Notes: a model not told the origin generated them from the letters alone. Positions 1 to 6,413 are shown, numbered from the stretch's first letter. The stretch is DNA of 7,844 nt from Syntrophaceae bacterium UBA4810 (GCA_002402545.1 DHGA01000092.1:1-7844), one strand, 5' to 3'. Made by a program: numbers and translations.

Positions 1-495
1 GAGATGAAATCCACCGGCGAGGTGATGGGCATCGATCATTCGTTTGGCCTGGCTTTTGCCAAATCGCAGATGGCCGCCGGTTTCAAAGTGCCCACGTCCG
101 GCGCTGTGTTTATCAGCGTGCATGATTATCATAAAGAAAAAATTGTGGATGTCGCCCGGACTTTCGCCGAACTTGGTTTTAAAATTCTGGCGACAGGCGG
201 CACGGCGAGGCATCTGCAAAATTCCGGCGTGAAGGTGCAGGCTATTGCCAAGGTAAGTGAAGGACGTCCGCATGTTGTGGATTACATCAAAAACGGCGAG
301 ATTCAGATGGTGGTGAACACCAGTGTCGGACGAAAATCATCGCGCGACGCCTATCACATCCGCCATGGCGCGCTTACTTATAATATCCTCTATACGACAA
401 CCATCGCGGGCGCGCGCGCCCTGTGCGAGGCGGTTAAGGAATTGAAAAAAGAAGATTGGCAGGTTTGCCCCCTGCAGGAGTATCATAAAAGATAA
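1..495 (+). CDS. carB: Carbamoyl-phosphate synthase large chain, C-terminal part (5' truncated by window edge)
   Basis: This is the last ~164 residues of the large subunit of carbamoyl-phosphate synthase, the cytoplasmic enzyme that makes carbamoyl phosphate for pyrimidine and arginine synthesis. The frame is already open at base 1 (GAG) and enters with EMKSTGEVMGID, the conserved end of the second ATP-grasp half, so the ATG at base 4 is internal and not a start. The MGS-like allosteric domain follows from about residue 34: the strand GAVFISVHDYHKEKIVDVA, then LATGGTARHL, then the VNTSVGRKSSRDAYHIR segment, which lines up with the effector-binding region of E. coli CarB. The domain runs to a normal short tail (QEYHKR) and a TAA stop. 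purF follows on the same strand after 111 bases that contain a palindromic repeat, so cotranscription is plausible but not shown. Nothing looks broken. Confidence 0.97.
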   Translation, partial: EMKSTGEVMGIDHSFGLAFAKSQMAAGFKVPTSGAVFISVHDYHKEKIVDVARTFAELGFKILATGGTARHLQNSGVKVQAIAKVSEGRPHVVDYIKNGEIQMVVNTSVGRKSSRDAYHIRHGALTYNILYTTTIAGARALCEAVKELKKEDWQVCPLQEYHKR

Positions 496-497
496 AT

Positions 498-567
498 TGT
501 CATCGCGAGGCGCGCAGCGCCGTGGCGATCTAAAACATGAGATTGCTTCACAAAGTTCGCAATGACA
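498..567. repeat. Large imperfect palindrome (interspersed-repeat type) between carB and purF
   Basis: The outer arms TGTCATCGCGA (498-508) and TCGCAATGACA (557-567) are reverse complements except for one base. A second pair lies inside them: GCGATCT (525-531) and AGATTGC (540-546), again with one mismatch. A perfect small hairpin, GGCGC-GCA-GCGCC, sits at 509-521. Transcribed, the element would fold into a branched stem. The wording (GTCAT-GCGAGG-GCGCAGCGC...GCAATCT...GCAATGAC) matches a dispersed palindromic repeat I recall from deltaproteobacterial and other anaerobe genomes. It may have spread by transposase action in trans, and here it may act as mRNA spacer structure or an attenuating hairpin. 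There is no T-tract after it, so it is not a standard terminator. Confidence 0.75.
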
Positions 568-606
568 TTGTTGAGCTGATGTTAACGAGGTAAAAGAAAA
601 ATATTT

Positions 607-2034
607 ATGGAATCATTATTTGAAGACAGTTTAAACGAATCCAACTATCCCCGCGAAGAATGCGGCGTGTTCGCCATCTACGGACATGAAGACGCCTCCC
701 GCGTGACTTTCTTTGGGCTTTTCGCCCTGCAGCATCGCGGGCAGGAATCCTCAGGCATCGTCAGCTCCGACGGCTGTCAGGTTTACGAGCACAAGGGCAT
801 GGGACTAGCCTCGGAAGTCTTCCGCGAACCGACGCTGCAGAAACTTCCCGGGTCGCTCGCCATCGGGCATGTGCGCTATTCCACCACCGGCTCATCCAAC
901 ATTTCCAACGCCCAACCTTTTTTGGTGCATTTCGGCGAGGAATATTACGCGCTGGCGCACAACGGCAATATTCTCAACGCGCAAAAATTGCGTCAGGAGC
1001 TGGAAGACAGCGGCTCGATTTTTCAATCCACGATGGACAGTGAAGTCATCATTCATCTGATGGCGCATCATTTGAAAAAAGGATTGGAGGAGGCTTTAAC
1101 TGCCGCTCTATCCCGCATCGAGGGCGCTTACTGCCTGGTGATGATTACCCGCGATAAAATAATTGCCGCGCGAGACCCGCGCGGTTTCCGGCCGCTGGCG
1201 CTGGGAAAACTAAACGGCTCCTGGGTGATTGCGTCTGAGACCTGCGCCTTTGATCTGGTGGGCGCGCAGTATGTTCGCGATGTCGAGCCGGGGGAAATTA
1301 TTATCATCGACGCGAAAGGTTTAAAAAGTCTAAAACCTTTCCCCAAAATTAAAACATGCCACTGCATCTTTGAGCTCATCTATTTTGCCCGTCCCGACAG
1401 CCAGATTTTCGGCCAGAATGTGTATCTGTGCCGCAAGCGTCTCGGCCATGAACTGGCGCGAGAATACAGGCCGGACGTGGAAATTGTGATGCCTTTTCCC
1501 GATTCCGGAAATTACGCCGCGCTGGGTTACGCGGAAGAAAGCAACATTACCTTTGAAATGGGGATGATCCGTAATCACTACGTGGGACGCACTTTTATCC
1601 AGCCCACTCAGCCCATGCGTGATTTTGCCGTGCGCGTAAAACTCAATCCGGTAAAGCCCTTACTGGAAAATAAAAAAGTTCTGATTGTGGAAGATTCGAT
1701 TATCCGCGGCACTACCAGTCGCAACCGTGTGCAGAGCCTGCGCAAAATTGGCATAAAAGAAATCCACATGGCGGTAAGCTGCCCGCCGACAGTTTATCCC
1801 TGTCCCTACGGCATTGATTTTTCCTCCAAGGGAGAATTGATTGCCTCTGTCAAGGAAAACGAAAAAGCAATCGCCGAATTCATCGGCCTGGACTCCCTGC
1901 ACTATCTGACGCTTGACGGCATGATCCGCGCCACCGGTCTGGGCAGGGATAATTTCTGCCTTGCCTGCTATACCGGCAAATACCCCATCGTCCCGCCGGA
2001 AAAGATTGATAAGTTCTGCATGGAACTAAAATGA
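607..2034 (+). CDS. purF: Amidophosphoribosyltransferase (glutamine PRPP amidotransferase), Fe-S type
   Basis: PurF catalyses the first committed step of purine synthesis, transferring glutamine-derived ammonia to PRPP to give 5-phosphoribosylamine, in the cytoplasm. The 475 residues are a normal full length. The Ntn-type glutaminase domain begins at Cys19 in EECGVF after an 18-residue propeptide, which in this class is removed to free the catalytic cysteine. LQHRGQESSG (41-50), GHVRYSTTG (87-95) and HNGN (118-121) are the expected glutaminase motifs. The PRPP-binding loop is VLIVEDSIIRGTTS (358-371), with Glu362 where many homologues have Asp. Cys253 (CIFE), Cys399 (PCPYGID), Cys451 and Cys454 (FCLAC) fit the four [4Fe-4S] ligands of the Bacillus-type enzyme. 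ATG 607 is the only usual start in the frame, because a TAA lies at 583. The nearest Shine-Dalgarno-like bases (CGAGG, 586-590) are unusually far away, so initiation may be weak or relayed from carB. Confidence 0.97.
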   Translation: MESLFEDSLNESNYPREECGVFAIYGHEDASRVTFFGLFALQHRGQESSGIVSSDGCQVYEHKGMGLASEVFREPTLQKLPGSLAIGHVRYSTTGSSNISNAQPFLVHFGEEYYALAHNGNILNAQKLRQELEDSGSIFQSTMDSEVIIHLMAHHLKKGLEEALTAALSRIEGAYCLVMITRDKIIAARDPRGFRPLALGKLNGSWVIASETCAFDLVGAQYVRDVEPGEIIIIDAKGLKSLKPFPKIKTCHCIFELIYFARPDSQIFGQNVYLCRKRLGHELAREYRPDVEIVMPFPDSGNYAALGYAEESNITFEMGMIRNHYVGRTFIQPTQPMRDFAVRVKLNPVKPLLENKKVLIVEDSIIRGTTSRNRVQSLRKIGIKEIHMAVSCPPTVYPCPYGIDFSSKGELIASVKENEKAIAEFIGLDSLHYLTLDGMIRATGLGRDNFCLACYTGKYPIVPPEKIDKFCMELK

Positions 2035-2058
2035 CGCACCGCTAATAAATACTATATT

Positions 2059-2086
2059 TGTCATTCCGGCGTAGGCCGGAATCCAG
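2059..2086. repeat. Short palindromic repeat, TCATTCCGGC / GCCGGAATCCAG type
   Basis: ATTCCGGC (2063-2070) and GCCGGAAT (2075-2082) form a perfect 8-bp stem around a GTAG loop, flanked by TGTC on the left and CCAG on the right. This is a known style of dispersed intergenic palindrome in many proteobacterial genomes (recalled, not searched). It lies 24 bases after the purF stop and could stabilise the mRNA 3' end or act as a weak terminator, although no run of T follows the stem. Confidence 0.7.
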
Positions 2087-2143
2087 ATATATTAACTGTT
2101 TTCTTAGATTCTTTTAATTTTCCCACTTTACAAAAAAATATGA

Positions 2144-2171
2144 TGTGTTACGATTTCATTGAAATAACACA
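2144..2171. promoter_or_regulatory. Palindromic site upstream of the cassette, candidate operator
   Basis: The perfect 7-bp arms TGTGTTA (2144-2150) and TAACACA (2165-2171) enclose a second inverted pair, TTTCA (2154-2158) and TGAAA (2160-2164). Together they give two 12-base arms, interrupted only by three extra bases (CGA) on the left. The single-base centre suits a protein-bound dimer site better than an RNA hairpin. It overlaps a TTGAAA hexamer that could serve as a -35 box, so a repressor bound here would block transcription of the downstream pair. No regulator gene is visible in the window, so who binds it is unknown. Confidence 0.4.
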
Positions 2172-2189
2172 CGCCATTTATGTTATCAA
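2159..2189 (+). promoter_or_regulatory. Possible sigma-70 promoter for the cassette
   Basis: TTGAAA (2159-2164) resembles a -35 box. TATCAA (2184-2189), preceded by TGT, resembles an extended -10, with 19 bases between them, slightly long. The site is about 100 bases upstream of the GTG start at 2290 and within the palindrome described at 2144-2171. The match is modest and AT-rich DNA gives many such hits. Confidence 0.25.
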
Positions 2190-2280
2190 AAAAAGATACG
2201 CTTCTATGGTAGTTGTTATGCGTTGAAGCAGCACGGCCATTTAAAGGGAAAAGGGAAACCTATGAAAAATCAATTATTAT

Positions 2281-2286
2281 AGAGGT
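2281..2286 (+). promoter_or_regulatory. Ribosome binding site supporting the GTG start at 2290
   Basis: AGAGGT precedes the GTG at 2290 with only three bases between, which is closer than usual. It is still the best ribosome site for this gene. The frame upstream is closed by a TGA at 2263, with no other ATG, GTG or TTG between, and the next in-frame ATG (2323) has no purine-rich leader. Confidence 0.45.
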
Positions 2287-2289
2287 ACA

Positions 2290-2940
2290 GTGAAGATTAA
2301 ACAGCAACTCAAACCTTGGGCGATGAGACCTTTTGAACTAATTTTTCATGCCGAGACTCATCACCGCAAAGGTAATGACTATGACCGTAGATTAGCGCTC
2401 ATAAGTTTTGACAATTCCATAGAGGTATCCATCGCTACTTACTTATCATTGGATCCTATACAAAGAGGAAATAGGGCATATCAAAAAGCAGATGTAGAGA
2501 AATGGATGAAGAACTACCATACAAAGTTAGATTTTTTCTTGCAGGAAATTAAGCGGCGAGGTCTTCCTGAATATAAAGATAAAGCTGACATCGTTTGGTA
2601 TCACAGCCAACGTAGTGAGCAATATCATAGTGGGGTATTCAGTGTTCCAACACAACAAACACTCAACGAGATAAGGGAAGTAGCTTTATGGGTGTTTTCT
2701 GTGCTTTTTGAAACTGCAGACGCGGAAGCAAAACTTGAATCAGCAATTTCCGAAAGTGTTCAAGAAAATATACCATCAATTCCAGACGGCTTCGTTGTCC
2801 CAAAAGAACCAGTATCTTCTGAAGCTATTAATGATTCTGCTCAGGCACAAGCATTAACCATTGTTGCAATGCTGGGGAAATGGGATGAAAGTAATAAGTC
2901 CGATCTGGAAATAATAAGGAGGCTGGTCAATGGATTTTAA
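2290..2940 (+). CDS. HEPN-like protein, first gene of a putative defence cassette
   Basis: The 216 residues are mostly helical and show no signal peptide or membrane segment, so the protein should be cytoplasmic. The N-terminal ~145 residues look like one domain: FHAETHHRKGNDYDRRLALISFDNSIEVSI (18-47) forms a charged then amphipathic helix, followed by KNYHTKLDFF (74-83), VWYHSQRSEQYHSG (102-115) and a closing helix EIREVALWVFSVLF (127-140). R108-S-E-Q-Y-H113 fits the R-x4-H signature of HEPN domains, many of which are metal-independent RNases in toxin-antitoxin and anti-phage systems. The residue after Arg is Ser rather than the more usual Asn, so activity is uncertain. Residues 145-216 look like a looser tail. 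The start is GTG, and the gene overlaps the next by 11 bases, so the products probably act together. It is AT-rich relative to purF, suggesting transfer. The HEPN call rests on motif and helix pattern only. It could instead be a non-catalytic HEPN-fold adaptor. Confidence 0.6.
   Translation: MKIKQQLKPWAMRPFELIFHAETHHRKGNDYDRRLALISFDNSIEVSIATYLSLDPIQRGNRAYQKADVEKWMKNYHTKLDFFLQEIKRRGLPEYKDKADIVWYHSQRSEQYHSGVFSVPTQQTLNEIREVALWVFSVLFETADAEAKLESAISESVQENIPSIPDGFVVPKEPVSSEAINDSAQAQALTIVAMLGKWDESNKSDLEIIRRLVNGF
2916..2922 (+). promoter_or_regulatory. Strong Shine-Dalgarno inside the HEPN-like gene, for the 861-residue gene
   Basis: AAGGAGG lies seven bases before ATG 2930, within the last codons of the upstream gene. 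This fixes the start of the large protein and indicates translational coupling, with re-initiation across the 11-base overlap. Confidence 0.85.
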
Positions 2941-5515
2941 CTCCTGGGTAGCCATCCTGCGGGAAGTTCTTCAGAAACAAGACAAACCGTTAACATTGAG
3001 GAACGGTCATTGGGAAGTGATAGATCGGAAGGCGCTATGGAATGCTTTAGGCTCTAGAATATTTGATACTCACTTAGATCAATTCAGAGATTGTTCAGTT
3101 GAAGTGCTTACAGAGTTAGACCCACAATTTGAACTGTCACTTGAAGAGCGATATGCCGCAAGTATTCACGGGAAAGTGCTGAAATATTCGTCAGATTTGC
3201 GTCAAGGTATGGCGGAAACTCTGGCATTACTTGGAAACTACGGAACTATATTGCAAAATTGCTCTCAACGTAAACCAGAGGCCACTGCTATTCTTGCCAT
3301 ACGTAATATATTTGAGAATGCGCGTTGGCAACTCTGGGGCAGCCTCAATAATTTATTGCCCACACTAGCCGAAGCGGCACCAGGTGAATTCTTAAATTCG
3401 GTAGAAAAAGCACTACAACAAAAACCATGCCCATTCGATGAGCTTTTTGCACAAGAAGGAAAAGGCATTTTCGGCAGAAATTACATGACCGGTTTGCTCT
3501 GGGCGATGGAAAGTTTGTCCTGGAGCGAAGAACATTTTGTGCGTGTGGCTGTAATCTTAGCTGAGCTGGCATCCCACGATCCGGGTGGGAATTGGTCAAA
3601 CAGACCGGCCAATTCTCTTATAACAATTTTGTTGCCATGGCATCCCCAAACCTTGGCCCCTTTTAATAAACGTATTACATCTATTAAGGCGATCAGCACA
3701 GATTTTCCAAATGTTGCTTGGAAAGTGCTACTTAGTTTGTTGCCCAAACAGCATCAGACATCATTTGGTGTATACAAGCCTCGCTGGTGCAATATCATTT
3801 CCGAAGACTGGGAGCCCAAAGTTACAGATAAAGAATATTGGGATCAGGTTACAGGATATGCTGAGCTTGCTGTGGAAATGGCATGCAGCGATTTATCTAA
3901 ACTAAAAGAGTTAGTCAAAAATCTTGATAATTTACCCAAACCATCATTTGATGCTGTGTTGGAATATCTAACTTCGGAAGATATCGCCAACCTTTCAGAA
4001 GATCAACGGATATCGATTTGGACAAATCTTACAGAGTTTGCAATGAAACACCGTCGATTTTCTGATGCGGAATGGGCACTGGAGGCTGAGGATGTGTCAA
4101 AAATTGAAGCCACTGCTAATAAACTAGCACCATCTAGTCCAGAAGGTCTCTACAGCAGACTTTTTATCACTAATGAATTTAGCCTCTTTGACAAGAAAGG
4201 AGAATATGAAGAACAACGTAAAAAATTATATGAAATGCGACAGCACGCTGTTCAGGAAATTATGAACACTAAGGGATTGCAGGGTGTCATAGCGTTTGTT
4301 GATAAAGTTAACTCGCCGAATCAAGTGGGATTGGCGCTGGGTGTAATTGCTGATAACGATATAGACCATGATTTGATACCAAACTATTTGGATGTTGAAA
4401 ATATCACCTATCGGCAATTTACGGCTAGCTTCGTCTGGAGTCGATATCAGTGTCAAGGATGGCAGTGGGTGGATGGATTAGATCGCACTAACTGGTCGTT
4501 GGTGCAGAGTTGCCTATTTCTAATTAATTTACCTTTCGAGGTTGCAACATGGGACCGTGCAAGTAAGTGGCTAGATAGTTCCGAGAATACATACTGGCAA
4601 ACAGTGCAGGTTAACCCTTATCAATCTGAAAATGATCTCTTGTTTGCAATTGATAAACTGCTTGAAGTGTCTCGCCCACAGGCAGCAATTGATTGTCTGT
4701 ATGCACGGTTATATAAAAAATTACCATTAGATACAAAACGAACTGTTAAGACTCTATTGGATTGTATATCTACATCAGAACCTGCAATTTCAGTTGACCA
4801 TTATCAGATTGCAGAACTCATCAAGGAGTTGCAGAATGACCCTAATACTGATCAAGATGATCTTTTCAGAGTTGAATGGGCTTATTTGCCGTTACTGAAA
4901 AGTCATAGTGGAGCTAAGCCCAAGCTGCTTGAAAAACTACTTGCTACCAAGCCCGAGTTTTTTTGTGAAGTAACCCGTCTTATCTTTCGATCCAAAAATG
5001 AAGAAAAGCCAAAAGAGGAACTTGACGAGAAGAGAAAAGCTATTGCATCGAACGCCTGGCGACTTTTACACGAATGGAGGAGACCGCCGGGGTTAAATGA
5101 CGACGGGAGATTCTCTCCAGAAGATTTCGAGGTGTGGCTTAAAAGTGTTAAGCAAGAATGTAAGAAGTCCGGCCATCTTGAAGTCGCCATGATTAAGGTT
5201 GGAGCGGTATTATTTTATTGTCCTTCTGATTCTGATGGTCTTTGGATCGATAAGGTGGCAGCTTGCGCACTAAACGCCAGAGACGCCGAAGAAATGCGAA
5301 GAGGATTTCGAACTGAGGTGTTTAATTCCAGAGGTTCACATTGGGTTGATCCAACGGGTAAGCCAGAAAGAGAGCTGGCTACACGGTGGCGGAAAAAGGC
5401 CAGTGATGTTGAGGATGCAGGTTATGCAAGATTTGCTGTGATATTACGAGAATTAGCAGATTCTTATGATCGTGATGCTGAGCGAATAATAGAAGAGCAT
5501 AAGCCAGAGAAATAA
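2930..5515 (+). CDS. Large Trp-rich helical protein, STAND-sensor-like but without NTPase domain
   Basis: The 861 residues appear to be almost entirely alpha-helical, with no signal peptide or membrane span. Tryptophan is abundant (29 residues, 3.4%), as in helical solenoid or repeat scaffolds. Blocks that look conserved to me are NGHWEVIDRKALWNALGSRI (25-44), ETLALLG (96-102), ARWQLWGSLNNLLP (131-144), TGLLWAMESLSW (187-198), DPGGNWSNRPANSL (217-230), ILLPWHPQT (233-241), KPRW (283-286) and, near the C-terminus, FNSRGSHWVDPTGKPERELA (798-817) followed by ILRELADSYDRDAERI (838-853). From memory, the LPW-PQT block and the final RG-H...ERELA block recur in the C-terminal halves of large STAND-like NTPases from defence islands, where that half senses the trigger. 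No Walker A or Walker B motif is visible here, so the protein is either a stand-alone sensor or scaffold, or works with a nucleotide-binding partner elsewhere. The middle (about 380-640) looks least conserved. The gene is coupled to the HEPN-like gene upstream and is equally AT-rich. Biochemical function is unknown. Confidence 0.65.
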   Translation: MDFNSWVAILREVLQKQDKPLTLRNGHWEVIDRKALWNALGSRIFDTHLDQFRDCSVEVLTELDPQFELSLEERYAASIHGKVLKYSSDLRQGMAETLALLGNYGTILQNCSQRKPEATAILAIRNIFENARWQLWGSLNNLLPTLAEAAPGEFLNSVEKALQQKPCPFDELFAQEGKGIFGRNYMTGLLWAMESLSWSEEHFVRVAVILAELASHDPGGNWSNRPANSLITILLPWHPQTLAPFNKRITSIKAISTDFPNVAWKVLLSLLPKQHQTSFGVYKPRWCNIISEDWEPKVTDKEYWDQVTGYAELAVEMACSDLSKLKELVKNLDNLPKPSFDAVLEYLTSEDIANLSEDQRISIWTNLTEFAMKHRRFSDAEWALEAEDVSKIEATANKLAPSSPEGLYSRLFITNEFSLFDKKGEYEEQRKKLYEMRQHAVQEIMNTKGLQGVIAFVDKVNSPNQVGLALGVIADNDIDHDLIPNYLDVENITYRQFTASFVWSRYQCQGWQWVDGLDRTNWSLVQSCLFLINLPFEVATWDRASKWLDSSENTYWQTVQVNPYQSENDLLFAIDKLLEVSRPQAAIDCLYARLYKKLPLDTKRTVKTLLDCISTSEPAISVDHYQIAELIKELQNDPNTDQDDLFRVEWAYLPLLKSHSGAKPKLLEKLLATKPEFFCEVTRLIFRSKNEEKPKEELDEKRKAIASNAWRLLHEWRRPPGLNDDGRFSPEDFEVWLKSVKQECKKSGHLEVAMIKVGAVLFYCPSDSDGLWIDKVAACALNARDAEEMRRGFRTEVFNSRGSHWVDPTGKPERELATRWRKKASDVEDAGYARFAVILRELADSYDRDAERIIEEHKPEK

Positions 5516-5519
5516 TTAA

Positions 5520-6395
5520 ATGGTAGGGAGAAAATTAATAAGTGAAATAAAAGGAAGAGGCACAATAATCGAACATCCAAAGTACAGAATTAAACAAAAT
5601 ATAAGAACGACTCTGTTGTTTCTCATCGCGGCAATGTTTTTTGGAGGCTGTAATATGCAAAACAAGTTTCTATATTTTCCGAGTTCCGAAGTTCCTTCAC
5701 CGCGGATGCTGGCATCAGTTAATATGAAATTATGGCCGGAAAAAGCTGATGGCTATCGGGGGCTTGTCTCTACGTTGGATGCGCCCGCGCCCGGCGGAAC
5801 CATTGTTTTGTTTCACGGCAACGGCGGGACGGCTTTCGACCGGGAATTTTATCTGGAGCCGCTGATGAAACTGGGTTTCCGAGTAATTTTAGCCGAATAT
5901 CCGAAATATGGTGGACGTCCGGGAAAAGTTGGAGAAAAACCGTTTGTTGCCGATGGGTTAGAAACGGTAAATCTTGCTTATAAGCAATACGGAGAACCTC
6001 TTTATCTTCTGGGGGAATCGTTGGGCTGTGGTGTTGCCGCCGCCATCGCCAAGCAAACGGAAGTTCCTATCGCGGGAATAATTTTGATTACCCCCTGGGA
6101 TTCACTGGCATCTGTCGCCAAATCATTGTTTCCTTTTTTGCCGGTAAAACTGGTTTTGACCGACAAATATGACAGTATTGAAAATCTTAAATCGTTTAAG
6201 AAGAATATTTCTGTGGTCGGCGCGGAGCGAGACGAAATTCTGCCCATCAAACATGCGCATAATTTGTACGCGAATCTTCCCGAAGGCAGAAAAAAGATGT
6301 GGGTAATCAAAGGCGCGGGCCATAACGACTGGCCGTTTTACGTCGACGCGTCGTTGTTTAAAGAAATTACCGATTTTGTGAAGGGCTACAAATAA
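5520..6395 (+). CDS. Alpha/beta-hydrolase, probable lipoprotein
   Basis: This is a serine hydrolase of the alpha/beta fold (esterase or lipase-like, substrate unknown). LLFLIAAMFFGGC (32-44) is a lipoprotein signal core with the lipobox cysteine at 44, so the mature protein should be lipid-anchored in the cell envelope. The catalytic set is visible: oxyanion segment HGNGG (99-103), nucleophile elbow GESLGCG with Ser167, acid Asp238 in GAERDEILP, and His268 in GAGHNDW. The segment after the cysteine (MQNKFLYFPSSEVP) is typical of such lipoproteins. The start at ATG 5520 lies four bases after the preceding stop and leaves a 31-residue stretch before the hydrophobic core, unusually long for a signal peptide. 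The first ~120 bases are only about one-third G+C, whereas 5761-5820 is about 60%. The 5' end may therefore have been altered by the cassette upstream, or translation may begin at a non-ATG codon further in. AAGGAAGAGG (5551-5560) precedes in-frame ATA/ATC codons. Confidence 0.85.
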   Translation: MVGRKLISEIKGRGTIIEHPKYRIKQNIRTTLLFLIAAMFFGGCNMQNKFLYFPSSEVPSPRMLASVNMKLWPEKADGYRGLVSTLDAPAPGGTIVLFHGNGGTAFDREFYLEPLMKLGFRVILAEYPKYGGRPGKVGEKPFVADGLETVNLAYKQYGEPLYLLGESLGCGVAAAIAKQTEVPIAGIILITPWDSLASVAKSLFPFLPVKLVLTDKYDSIENLKSFKKNISVVGAERDEILPIKHAHNLYANLPEGRKKMWVIKGAGHNDWPFYVDASLFKEITDFVKGYK

Positions 6396-6413
6396 CCATC
6401 AGGTATTCATTCC

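Larger units (their letters stand above)
2035..2289. other. Intergenic region between purF and the HEPN-like cassette
   Basis: This 255-base non-coding stretch holds, in order, a short GC-rich palindrome (2059-2086), a long AT-rich tract, a 28-base operator-like palindrome (2144-2171), a possible promoter, and a six-codon reading frame (2262-2282) preceded by purine-rich bases. Composition drops from the purF level to clearly AT-rich soon after about 2087, which makes this the likely left boundary of the cassette. I see no tRNA end, integrase site or clear target-site duplication. Confidence 0.6.

Noticed and set aside
4..495. Independent small gene starting at ATG 4 with a lone MGS domain (methylglyoxal synthase)
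   Set aside because: The frame is open through base 1, and the first residues are the conserved EMKSTGEVMGID segment of CarB, so this is the tail of a long gene.
1128..1902. Several open frames on the minus strand inside purF
   Set aside because: They lie opposite a fully conserved gene, have no ribosome sites and encode no recognisable protein. They are codon-bias shadows.
2059..2086. Rho-independent terminator of purF
   Set aside because: The stem is good but no T-run follows (CCAGATAT), and the sequence matches a dispersed repeat better.
2035..2289. CRISPR array, tRNA or attachment site at the cassette border
   Set aside because: There are no repeated units with spacers, no cloverleaf and no direct duplication matching the right border around 5500-5700.
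2290..5515. HEPN/MNT toxin-antitoxin pair
   Set aside because: The partner gene has no nucleotidyltransferase motif (GSxARG...SDxD) and is far larger than MNT antitoxins.
2930..5515. P-loop ATPase or NACHT call for the large protein
   Set aside because: No GxxxxGK[ST] or clear Walker B stretch is visible. Glycine-rich spots such as GKGIFG and DPGGN do not fit.
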